Assembly: GCA_048270225.1 (NCBI GenBank)
Contig: JBLWTG010000004.1
Location: forward strand, 248,001-312,000
Direction of reading: 5' to 3'
Source: Allopusillimonas sp048270225
Lineage (GTDB): Bacteria; Pseudomonadota; Gammaproteobacteria; Burkholderiales; Burkholderiaceae_B
DNA length: 64,000 nucleotides
Both the position numbers and the translations under genes were made by a program. The stretch's first letter is position 1; each line of letters begins with the position of its first letter. Shown here in pieces: positions 1 to 7,236 of this stretch. The notes beneath the pieces are model-generated. The model did no database searches. It was not told the DNA's origin and saw nothing but the letters and a program-made list of their open reading frames with translations.

Positions 1-2
1 GG

Positions 3-866
3 TGGCTGGGAGGTCCAGGTTTTGAAGAAGCGGCCCGCTCGCGCGATACGTCATTGTTCCGTTCTATGGACCGCTGCTTCGAGACGCTTGCCCTTTGGCA
101 CGAGCGCGAGGCATTGCGCAGCGAAGGCGTGCGTGTGGAGATGCGAATTGCTCCTGAGCATGCGGCTGATGACACGGAACTTATCCTGGAGAAGAGCCAG
201 ACTGCGGCATTGACAGAAAGCCAGGCCAAGCGGGTTCTTTCGCATTACGGCGTGCGGGTTGTTGGCGAGCGTCTGGTGAATACAGTACAGGAGGCCTTGT
301 CCGCAGCGACCGATTTCGGCTTTCCTGTTGCGATGAAAGCGGAATCCCCGGATATTCTGCACAAAACAGAAGCGGATGTAATCCGCCTGAATATAGAGAA
401 TCCGTCCCGCTTGCATGCGGCTTTCGACGAAATCCTGTCGAATGTGGGCTGCATCAGTCCGGCGCCACGCCTGAACGGGGTCCTGGTGCAGCCCATGGTC
501 CCGGCAGGGGTGGAGGTCATGGTGGGAGCCAGGATTGATCCGCTGTTCGGGCCCTTGATTATGGTGGCGCTCGGTGGCGTTTTTGTTGAACTCATCAAGG
601 ATACTGTCGTCGGGCTGGCGCCCGTTACGCAGCCGGAGGCGTTGGCAATGTTGAGGCGCTTAAAGGGATATGCCACGCTAACAGGCTTTCGGGGATCAGA
701 ACCGGTCGATCTGGACGCCCTGGCGGAAACCATCTGCCGCATTTCGGAGCTGGCAGCCGATCAACGCCACGGTATCGAAGAGCTCGACGTGAACCCCTTG
801 ATATGTGCAGGAGATGTTGTGATTGCGGTGGATGCCCTTATCGTGAAAAAGGCCGTGCATGCATGA
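3..866 (+). CDS. ADP-forming acyl-CoA synthetase, C-terminal part (5' end outside window)
   Basis: The reading frame is open from the first bases of the window, so the true start lies upstream and only the C-terminal ~287 residues are seen. They match the ATP-grasp_5 part of acetate/acyl-CoA ligase (ADP-forming) family proteins: an N-terminal-side stretch LTESQAKRVLSHYGV, then FPVAMKAESPDILHKTEA and ALGGVFVELIKD, ending in the ELDVNPL motif typical of the grasp fold. The family makes acyl-CoA from a carboxylate, CoA and ATP via a phosphohistidine swing. The stop overlaps the next start by 8 bases, so it is translationally coupled to the glyoxalase-like gene. The substrate is not visible; many betaproteobacterial homologues sit in CoA-thioester catabolic operons like this one. 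An internal TTG at 54 or ATG at 66 could be mistaken for a start, but homology continues upstream. Confidence 0.85.
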   Translation, partial: WLGGPGFEEAARSRDTSLFRSMDRCFETLALWHEREALRSEGVRVEMRIAPEHAADDTELILEKSQTAALTESQAKRVLSHYGVRVVGERLVNTVQEALSAATDFGFPVAMKAESPDILHKTEADVIRLNIENPSRLHAAFDEILSNVGCISPAPRLNGVLVQPMVPAGVEVMVGARIDPLFGPLIMVALGGVFVELIKDTVVGLAPVTQPEALAMLRRLKGYATLTGFRGSEPVDLDALAETICRISELAADQRHGIEELDVNPLICAGDVVIAVDALIVKKAVHA

Positions 867-1665
867 ATATGTTCGTTTGCGTCAGATATGTCTGGCCGCG
901 CCAGAGCTTGCTCCAGCCGAGGAGGTGCTGGCTGAGATACTTGGTATTGAACCGTCGCACCGGGCGCCGGAACTCGAAGAAGAGTTCGGGCTGGAGAACG
1001 TAGTCTTCCCCGTTAACGGCAGCTTTATAGAAATCATTGCTCCGTTGCGCGAAGGGACGTCGGTATCGCGTTTTCTTTCGAAAGCACAGGAAAATGGCCT
1101 TTACATTGTCATTGTTGATTGCGCAGACCTGGATAAGCTCAGTGCCGGCGCTGCGCGCGAACAGGTGCGAATCGCACATGCGGCCCAGTACCCGGGGGCA
1201 CGCAATATCCAGTTGCATCCACGCGATATGGGCGGCGTCATGCTCGAAATCGACCAGCACGCCAACGGCGATGAAACGCGATTTGGACATTTTGAATGGG
1301 CAGGGCCGAACTGGCGCGAGCATGTCAGAACCGATGTGACCGTGGACATGCTGGGCGTGGATCTGCGGTTCACGGATCCAGACAGTGTAGTGCGGCGATG
1401 GGCCCGGATTCTGGAGCGGGATTTCGCCATGGACGATGGCCTCTACAGAATCAATCTTGATCATGGAGCATTGCGGTTTCTGAACATCGATGCTCCCGGC
1501 ACGCCGGCGCTGTCCGTGGTCAGAATGTCAGTGCATGCGCCAGACGAGGTGGTGGAGAAGGCCCGGCGCGCCGGATGCCGAACGTTCCCGGATGCCTTCG
1601 TGTTTTGCGACGTGTTGTTCAGGCTTGCGCCACCTGGCCGAGAATCGATTTCGAATTTTTCCTAA
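859..1665 (+). CDS. Glyoxalase-like (VOC-superfamily) protein
   Basis: This 268-residue protein has the layout of a two-module VOC/glyoxalase_3-like protein: an N-terminal beta-alpha-beta-beta half beginning LRQICLAAPEL, and a second half from about residue 140 with LGVDLRFTDPDSVVRRW and LRFLNIDAPG. Family members are usually metal-dependent isomerases, epimerases or dioxygenases acting on small acids or CoA esters. The sequence alone does not fix the reaction; methylmalonyl-CoA epimerase-like activity is only one possibility. The ATG overlaps the stop of the acyl-CoA synthetase by 8 bases and the crotonase gene follows after 11 bases, so it is almost certainly part of the same operon. A similar pairing of VOC protein and crotonases recurs at 18816-21325. 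Confidence 0.75.
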   Translation: MHEYVRLRQICLAAPELAPAEEVLAEILGIEPSHRAPELEEEFGLENVVFPVNGSFIEIIAPLREGTSVSRFLSKAQENGLYIVIVDCADLDKLSAGAAREQVRIAHAAQYPGARNIQLHPRDMGGVMLEIDQHANGDETRFGHFEWAGPNWREHVRTDVTVDMLGVDLRFTDPDSVVRRWARILERDFAMDDGLYRINLDHGALRFLNIDAPGTPALSVVRMSVHAPDEVVEKARRAGCRTFPDAFVFCDVLFRLAPPGRESISNFS

Positions 1666-1676
1666 AGGACAGACAA

Positions 1677-2471
1677 GTGACAGATTCCTCCCCTGATTGC
1701 ATTCAGCTGCAACGAGACCAGAGTATTCTGCTGATTACATTGAATAACCCGAGCCGCCTCAATGCGTTTTCCGTCAGCATGCGCGATCGATTGACCCAGG
1801 CCTTGACGGAAGCGGTCAACGACAGCGCTATCCGCGCCATTGTGCTCACTGGTGCAGGAAAATCATTCTGCTCGGGCGGGGATGTTTCCGGAATGGGGGA
1901 GCCGCGAACCATGCTTCAGTCCCGAGCCCGGATGGCGGAGTACCATAAAATTGTCAGGCTTATCGCGGAAGGGCCGAAACCCGTCATTGCCGCCGTAGAG
2001 GGGCATGCCTTTGGCCTGGGGATGTCCCTGGCGGCGGCGTGTGATTATGTTGTCGCCGCGTCGAATGCCCGGTTCTGTGCCGCGTTCGCGCGTCTGGGCT
2101 TGTTTCCTGACGTCGGCATGTTGTGGAGCCTGCCCAGGCGTGTAGGGTCGGCCAAGGCGAAGGAGCTCATTACGCTTGCCGAGGAGATCGATGGCAAAAC
2201 AGCTGAAAAGCTGGGATTGGTCAACAAGGCTGTCGTGCCGCACATGGCGCTGAGCGTTGCGATGGAAGTCGCCCGGCGCTACGCCGCAGCGGCGCCGCTC
2301 GCATTCGCATTGACAAAGGCGTCGTTCGCCGACGGAACGACCGATAGCCTGGACCAGGCATTAAGGGCAGAAGTGGACTTTGTGCCTGTCCTCACCAAAA
2401 CCAGAGATCATGCGGAGGCGGTCAGCGCCTTTAAGGAAAAACGCAGTGCCGTGTTCTCCGGCCAGGACTGA
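1677..2471 (+). CDS. Enoyl-CoA hydratase/isomerase family protein
   Basis: A 264-residue crotonase-fold protein. The GTG at 1677 is preferred because AAAGGAC lies just upstream and homology starts there; an in-frame TTG at 1575 would overlap the previous gene. The oxyanion-hole regions are GKSFCSGGDVSGM and AFGLGMSLAAACDY. The first catalytic Glu of true hydratases is Ser here (GLGMSL), and the second site reads LFPDVG, with an Asp where PaaG-like or dienoyl-CoA isomerases carry their base. It may therefore be an isomerase rather than a hydratase (inference). It is the last gene of the + strand operon at the window edge and converges with the nitronate monooxygenase gene 7 bases away. Confidence 0.8.
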   Translation: MTDSSPDCIQLQRDQSILLITLNNPSRLNAFSVSMRDRLTQALTEAVNDSAIRAIVLTGAGKSFCSGGDVSGMGEPRTMLQSRARMAEYHKIVRLIAEGPKPVIAAVEGHAFGLGMSLAAACDYVVAASNARFCAAFARLGLFPDVGMLWSLPRRVGSAKAKELITLAEEIDGKTAEKLGLVNKAVVPHMALSVAMEVARRYAAAAPLAFALTKASFADGTTDSLDQALRAEVDFVPVLTKTRDHAEAVSAFKEKRSAVFSGQD

Positions 2472-2478
2472 CCCTTGC

Positions 2479-3450
2479 CTACAAGGCTAGCCGGGCCCGC
2501 GCCCCGTGGTAACCCTCATGAAGGCGCTTGATGATCTCGGCAGTGGAAGGGATATCGTTTATCAGCCCCACGCCTTGTCCGGCGCCCCAGATTTCCTTCC
2601 ACGCCTTGGGGCGGGATGCCCGGTCACCGAAATTCATCGCGCTTTTGTCTGAGCTGGAAAGGTTAGCGGGATCCAGCCCGGCCCGCTCAATGCTGGCGCG
2701 CACGTAATTCCCATGCACGCCGGTGAATAGATTGCTATAGATAATGTCCGATGCCGCGGCGTCAACCAGTGATTGCTTGTATTCGCTGGTTGCATTGGCT
2801 TCCTGACTGGCGATGAAGCGCGTGCCGATATAGGCCAGGTCAGCGCCCATGGCTTGGGCTGCCAGAATGCCATCGCCGGTCGAGATCGCGCCCGATAAGG
2901 CCAGCGGCCCCTTGAACATGCGCCGGACTTCGCTGACCAGCGCCATGGGCGAGAGCGTGCCGGCGTGTCCGCCCGCACCAGCGGCAACCAGAATCAGGCC
3001 GTCCACGCCGGCCTCGATCGCCTTTTCCGCATGCCGAAGGTTAATGACATCGTGCAGAACGATCCCGCCGTAGGCATGCACAGCCTCGATCACATCGCGT
3101 ACCGGTGAGCGCAGACTGCTGATCAGAATCGGAACCTGGTGTTTGATGCAGGTTTCCATGTCGCGCTCGAGCCGCTTGTTGGACGTGTGCACAATCTGGT
3201 TGATGGCCAGCGGCCCGACGACCGCATCCGGGTAACTGCGCTTGTGCTCGGCGAGCGCTTCCCCGATCTGGGTCAGCCAGTCGTCCAGAAGCTCGGGCTG
3301 GCGTGCGTTGAGTGCGGGCATGGAGCCGACAATACCCGCCTTGCATTGAGCCAGTACCAGTTCTGGATAGCTGACGGTGAACATGGGGGCCGAAATAACA
3401 GGCAGGGACAGATTCTGCAGAACAGGTGGAATACAGGATGTGGCGGACAT
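2479..3450 (-). CDS. Nitronate monooxygenase-like flavoprotein (NPD family)
   Basis: This 323-residue FMN TIM-barrel protein belongs to the nitronate monooxygenase/2-nitropropane dioxygenase family. Family motifs run in order: LPVISAPMFTVS at the N-terminus, HDVINLRHAEKAIEAGVDGL, the phosphate-binding AAGAGGHAGTLS, and GADLAYIGTRFIAS. The His of GGHAG is the usual active-site residue of this class. Family members oxidise alkyl nitronates, but many act on unknown enones or CoA-linked intermediates. The start has GGAGCC eight bases upstream. It is the last gene of the long - strand operon, 89 bases after the aldehyde dehydrogenase with a stem-loop in the gap, so expression may differ. Its role beside a beta-oxidation set is not known. 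Confidence 0.85.
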   Translation of the reverse strand: MSATSCIPPVLQNLSLPVISAPMFTVSYPELVLAQCKAGIVGSMPALNARQPELLDDWLTQIGEALAEHKRSYPDAVVGPLAINQIVHTSNKRLERDMETCIKHQVPILISSLRSPVRDVIEAVHAYGGIVLHDVINLRHAEKAIEAGVDGLILVAAGAGGHAGTLSPMALVSEVRRMFKGPLALSGAISTGDGILAAQAMGADLAYIGTRFIASQEANATSEYKQSLVDAAASDIIYSNLFTGVHGNYVRASIERAGLDPANLSSSDKSAMNFGDRASRPKAWKEIWGAGQGVGLINDIPSTAEIIKRLHEGYHGARARLAL

Positions 3451-3497
3451 AACGGCTCCGGGTTAAGGGACAGTTCTTGCAGGATTGGCCAGGCATG

Positions 3498-3526
3498 GCA
3501 CCGACGTATCGCGTTTGCGTCGGTGC
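3498..3526. terminator. Stem-loop after the aldehyde dehydrogenase gene
   Basis: A perfect 9-bp inverted repeat, GCACCGACG at 3498-3506 and CGTCGGTGC at 3518-3526, encloses an 11-base loop. It lies between the stop of the aldehyde dehydrogenase and the start of the NPD gene on the - strand. There is no clear U-run, so it could be a weak terminator or an RNA-stabilising hairpin that lowers NPD expression. Confidence 0.45.
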
Positions 3527-3539
3527 GCAGCCCGAGGCT

Positions 3540-5051
3540 TCATCCGATATTGATCCAGACGGTTTTGATTTGCGTATATTTATCGAAGGCATGCGGCGAC
3601 CGGTCGCGTCCAAAGCCGGACTGTTTGTTTCCGCCAAATGGCGTGGTCATGTCGCCAGCATCATAGGTATTCACCCATACCAGACCTGCCTGCACCTTTC
3701 TGGACATCCTGTGTGCGCGTGACAGATCGCGGGTCCATATGCCGGCCGCCAGTCCGTACATCGAGTCATTGGCGATGCGAACCGCGTCATCCTCGTCGTC
3801 AAATGGAATGACTGCCAGTACGGGTCCGAAGACTTCGTTCTGGGCAAGACGCGTGGAACTCTGCACCCCGCTAACGATTGTAGGCTGCATATAGCAGCCG
3901 CCTTGCACGGGTGCGACGGACTGCCCCCCGGCCTCTATTGTCAGACCGTCGGCCTTGGCCGTCTCCACGTGTTTCAGGATATTGTCCAGCTGCTCCTGGC
4001 TTGCGACTGCGCCAAGCACCGTTTTGGGGTTCAGCGGGTCGCCGGGCACCATCCTGGCTGCGAAGGCCTTCAGCTTTTCCACGAATTCGTCGTGGATGCT
4101 GCGCTGTACCAGCAGACGCGATCCCGCATTGCAGACCTGTCCGGAATTGAAGAAGATTCCCATGCCTACGGCTTTCACTGCGGTATCCAGGTCATATGCG
4201 TCGTCAAAGACAATATGAGGGCTCTTGCCTCCGCACTCCAGCCATACCTGCTTCATGTTGGACTGGCCTGCATAAGTAAGGAACAGTTTGCCGACTTCAG
4301 TCGAGCCCGTAAAGGCCAGCATAGTCACGCCGGCATGCAGCCCCAGCGCCTTTCCTGCCGTGTGGCCATAGCCCGGCACCACATTGAATACACCATCAGG
4401 AATACCTGCTTCGCAGGCCAACTCGGCAACCCGCAAGGCAGTCAGGGGCGACTGCTCGGCGGGCTTCAGCACCACACTGTTGCCCGCAGCCAGTGCAGGG
4501 CCGAATTTCCAGGCGGCCATCAACAATGGAAAATTCCATGGCACAACCAGGCCAACCACGCCTACGGGCTCGCGTCGTATGGTGGCCTGAACACTGCAAT
4601 CGGTAGGGGCGACCTCGTCATACATCTTGTCGATCAACTCCGCATTCCAGGCGACGCAATCCGCCGACAAGGGAATGTCGACAATACGGGTAAACCGGAT
4701 CGGCTTGCCCACGTCCAGCGTCTCCAGCAATGCCAGTTCGTCGAGATTGCGGCGGATCAGCTCTGCAAATTTGAGCATAATGCGCTTGCGCTTCGCCGGG
4801 GCCATGTCTGACCACACGCCGCTTTCGAATGCGGACCTTGCGCTTTTAACAGCCAAATCGACATCGGGCTGGTCAGCAGCGGCAATATCGGCCAGATGGC
4901 GGCCATCAATAGGGCTGATGCATGCAAAGGTCTGGCCCGATGCCGCGGGGCGGAAGCTCCCGTCGATAAACAGCCCGGTACGGATGTTCAGGGTTTCGCT
5001 GCGTGCTTGCCAGTCTTCTCGTGTCAAGGTGGCGGGTGAACTGTCAGTCAT
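3540..5051 (-). CDS. Aldehyde dehydrogenase, PuuC/AldH-like
   Basis: A 503-residue NAD(P)-dependent aldehyde dehydrogenase that oxidises an aldehyde to its acid. The catalytic Glu is at about 272 (LECGGKSPH), the nucleophilic Cys at about 307 (NSGQVCNAGSRL), and the cofactor region contains PWNFPL and FTGSTEVGK. The NTYDAGDMTTPFGGNKQSG segment near the C-terminus resembles gamma-glutamyl-gamma-aminobutyraldehyde dehydrogenases, though the substrate cannot be read off. The ATG at 5051 was chosen because homology begins just after it; an upstream in-frame ATG at 5093 lies in a palindromic region. It follows the Bug receptor by about 100 bases containing a hairpin and a GTATGCATAC palindrome, so it may have its own control. 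Confidence 0.88.
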   Translation of the reverse strand: MTDSSPATLTREDWQARSETLNIRTGLFIDGSFRPAASGQTFACISPIDGRHLADIAAADQPDVDLAVKSARSAFESGVWSDMAPAKRKRIMLKFAELIRRNLDELALLETLDVGKPIRFTRIVDIPLSADCVAWNAELIDKMYDEVAPTDCSVQATIRREPVGVVGLVVPWNFPLLMAAWKFGPALAAGNSVVLKPAEQSPLTALRVAELACEAGIPDGVFNVVPGYGHTAGKALGLHAGVTMLAFTGSTEVGKLFLTYAGQSNMKQVWLECGGKSPHIVFDDAYDLDTAVKAVGMGIFFNSGQVCNAGSRLLVQRSIHDEFVEKLKAFAARMVPGDPLNPKTVLGAVASQEQLDNILKHVETAKADGLTIEAGGQSVAPVQGGCYMQPTIVSGVQSSTRLAQNEVFGPVLAVIPFDDEDDAVRIANDSMYGLAAGIWTRDLSRAHRMSRKVQAGLVWVNTYDAGDMTTPFGGNKQSGFGRDRSPHAFDKYTQIKTVWINIG

Positions 5052-5066
5052 AAGAATACCTATGTT

Positions 5067-5107
5067 GTATGCATACTGTCCGGACGGCTTCATGTAATCC
5101 GGACAGT
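5067..5107. promoter_or_regulatory. Palindrome plus 10-bp stem-loop upstream of the aldehyde dehydrogenase
   Basis: Two elements overlap between the Bug receptor stop and the aldehyde dehydrogenase start. GTATGCATAC at 5067-5076 is a perfect palindrome resembling the GTAT/ATAC half-sites bound by many GntR proteins. ACTGTCCGGA at 5075-5084 pairs exactly with TCCGGACAGT at 5098-5107 around a 13-base loop. On the - strand the hairpin comes first and the palindrome lies just before the Shine-Dalgarno region. A terminator followed by an operator for a secondary promoter is one reading. No poly-U tract is present. Confidence 0.45.
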
Positions 5108-5151
5108 TGAAAATCGCTTATCCCGGGCAGGCCGGTTGTACTGCGCCCGAT

Positions 5152-6147
5152 TTAATTGTTGAGTGCGCTTCCGCTTTGCTCTATCAGTCGCTTCCAGATC
5201 GGCGCTTCAGTCTGTACGACCTTATTGAAAACCTCGGGAGAGCTGTCCGTAATGGGTACATAGCCCATGTCGGAGGCCCGTTTCTGGATTTCAGGCAGCT
5301 GCATGACCGCATGAAGCTCTTTTGCCATTCTGTCCACGGCGGCCTTCGGTGCTTTGGACGAGGTCACAAAGCCCAGCCAGCCTGATATTTGATATGTTTC
5401 GTCCTTCATCCCCTGTTCGGTCAGCGTCGGAACGTCGGGCAGCGCGGGCATGCGCCGCAGTCCGCTCACACCGATTGCCTTGATTTTTCCGGACTCAATA
5501 TAGGGCTTGGCGAGCAGGGCGCTGGAGTATTCCATTTGGATCTCGCCGCGCAGCAATGCCAGCATGACGTCCGATTCGCCTTTGTAGGGTACGTGTGTCA
5601 TGTCGGCATCCTGCTCTCGGCTCATGTGCGAGCCCATTAAGTGTGGGTAAGACCCAATGCCATAGGAGCCGTAGGTAAGCGTGCCTTTGTGGGAACGAAT
5701 ATAGTCCAGCAGCTCGGGGGCGGTATTGGCGGTGATGGTGGGTACAACCACCAGCGCCAGAGGCGCTTCCACGGTCTGATACACCATGGTTAAATCCCGT
5801 TCCCGGTTGTAGGGAAGCTTGGCATGCAGATATTCGTTTGTCATCAGGGCGCTGCCGGAGATCAAGGTCAGCGTGTGGCCATCTGGAACCGCCTTGGCAG
5901 TGGTGTCCAGCGCAATAATGCCGCCCGCGCCAGGCTTGTTTTCGACAATGACGGGCGTGCCCAGGGGTTTGGTCAGTTTGTCGGCGATCAAACGAGCCAG
6001 AGTGTCGGTCGCTCCGCCGGGTGAAAACTGCACGACGATCTTGACGGGTTTGTCGGAAAAATCCTCAGCCATTGAGACTGACGCGATGCCCAATGAGAAT
6101 GCGCATGCTGCGGCAATCATGAGTCCAGTTGTTTTTACGGAATGCAT
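5152..6147 (-). CDS. Bug-family tripartite tricarboxylate receptor (periplasmic)
   Basis: A 331-residue Bug/TctC solute receptor. The N-terminus (GLMIAAACAFSLGIASV ending SMA) is a Sec signal peptide, and the mature part starts with the signature DKPVKIVVQFSPGG, followed by VENKPGAGG and the ligand-loop motif YGSYGIGSYPH. These proteins bind carboxylates in the periplasm for delivery to a TctAB-type permease or for sensing. The start at 6147 has AAAGGGATTC upstream; an ATG ten codons earlier lacks a ribosome site. It is 45 bases downstream of a second Bug gene and close enough in motif (GSYGIGSYPHL in both) to be a tandem duplicate. No TctA or TctB gene is present in the window. Confidence 0.9.
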   Translation of the reverse strand: MHSVKTTGLMIAAACAFSLGIASVSMAEDFSDKPVKIVVQFSPGGATDTLARLIADKLTKPLGTPVIVENKPGAGGIIALDTTAKAVPDGHTLTLISGSALMTNEYLHAKLPYNRERDLTMVYQTVEAPLALVVVPTITANTAPELLDYIRSHKGTLTYGSYGIGSYPHLMGSHMSREQDADMTHVPYKGESDVMLALLRGEIQMEYSSALLAKPYIESGKIKAIGVSGLRRMPALPDVPTLTEQGMKDETYQISGWLGFVTSSKAPKAAVDRMAKELHAVMQLPEIQKRASDMGYVPITDSSPEVFNKVVQTEAPIWKRLIEQSGSALNN

Positions 6148-6192
6148 ATGAATCCCTTTTGTATGTTGTTTATGCAACTTGTCGTGTGGAGG

Positions 6193-7188
6193 TCACTCAA
6201 CCTTGGCGCCGGATTCCTGGATCAGTCTGGTCCAGATAGGCAGGTCGCGTCTATAAGCCTTCAAGGCTTGTTCTGGGTTGCTATCCGTGACGATGCTGAA
6301 GCCCATGTTTCCTATCCGCTGCTGTACATCCGGTTGCTGTGCAGCCTTCAGAATCGCAGCGGATATTCGGTTTGATACATCACTCGGTATGGAGGACGGT
6401 GCCGCGATCGCCAGCCAACCGGTAACTGTGTAGGCGTCGTCTGTCAGGCCTTGTTCCGACAGCGTCGGCAGATCTGGAAAAACGCTGATTCTGTGCTGCC
6501 CGGTAACACCTATTGCCTTCATGTTTCCGGCTTCCACATGCGGCTGTACGCCCATGGCGCTGGCAAACGTGAAGTGGATGTATTTGCCGAGCAAGTCCTG
6601 CAGAATGGGTGCTTCGCCCTTGTATGCCACGTGGCTCATGTCCGCGCCCAGCTTCCCGCTCATATATGACCCGGCCAGGTGCGGGTATGAGCCGATACCA
6701 TACGAGCCGTAGTTGACCTTGCCCTTGTGTTTTGCCGCATAATCCAGCAGTTCTGGCGCCGTACTGACCGGCACGTCGGCATTGACCACCAGAACCTGCG
6801 GTATTGTCGCCAGCTGATACAGGAGCTTGAAATCCCTTTCGGTTTCGTAAGGGACATTCTTGTAGAAGAACTGATTGGTGATGAACGCATTGCTGGCGGC
6901 GAGCAGTAGCGTATATCCGTCTCCCTTGGCCTTGGCAACGGCACTGGCGCCGATGATGGATGCTGCTCCCGGCTTGTTCTCGACAATAACAGTTGCTCCC
7001 AGCTCGTCGGATAGTTTCTCGGCGAACACGCGTGCTACGGCATCTGTGCCGCCGCCTGGCGTAAAGGGCACAACCAGGCGCACGGGGTGATCGGGATAGC
7101 CTTGTGCCGCCGCCAGGGGGCCGGCGAAACATGCGGCGGCTGCCAATGCGCCAAAAAGAATAGGGCGAGCCGAAGCGTGCAGATTCAT
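6193..7188 (-). CDS. Bug-family tripartite tricarboxylate receptor (periplasmic)
   Basis: A 331-residue receptor with an alanine-rich signal peptide (ILFGALAAAACFAGPLAAAQ) and the Bug signature YPDHPVRLVVPFTPGG, then VENKPGAASIIGA and YGSYGIGSYPHLAG. AGGAGACATC precedes the ATG. It is the paralogue of the next gene downstream; both share the same loop sequence around residue 165, pointing to related ligands. Its position directly after the acyl-CoA ligase suggests the bound acid is the one activated by the ligase or CoA-transferase of this operon (inference). Confidence 0.9.
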   Translation of the reverse strand: MNLHASARPILFGALAAAACFAGPLAAAQGYPDHPVRLVVPFTPGGGTDAVARVFAEKLSDELGATVIVENKPGAASIIGASAVAKAKGDGYTLLLAASNAFITNQFFYKNVPYETERDFKLLYQLATIPQVLVVNADVPVSTAPELLDYAAKHKGKVNYGSYGIGSYPHLAGSYMSGKLGADMSHVAYKGEAPILQDLLGKYIHFTFASAMGVQPHVEAGNMKAIGVTGQHRISVFPDLPTLSEQGLTDDAYTVTGWLAIAAPSSIPSDVSNRISAAILKAAQQPDVQQRIGNMGFSIVTDSNPEQALKAYRRDLPIWTRLIQESGAKVE

Positions 7189-7236
7189 GATGTCTCCTGT
7201 GTTTTATATCTGTCGTCAAACGGTATAGCGAGCTGT

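Noticed and set aside
2849..3666. Open frames on the + strand across the NPD gene
   Set aside because: They are complements of the real coding frame with no recognisable protein features.
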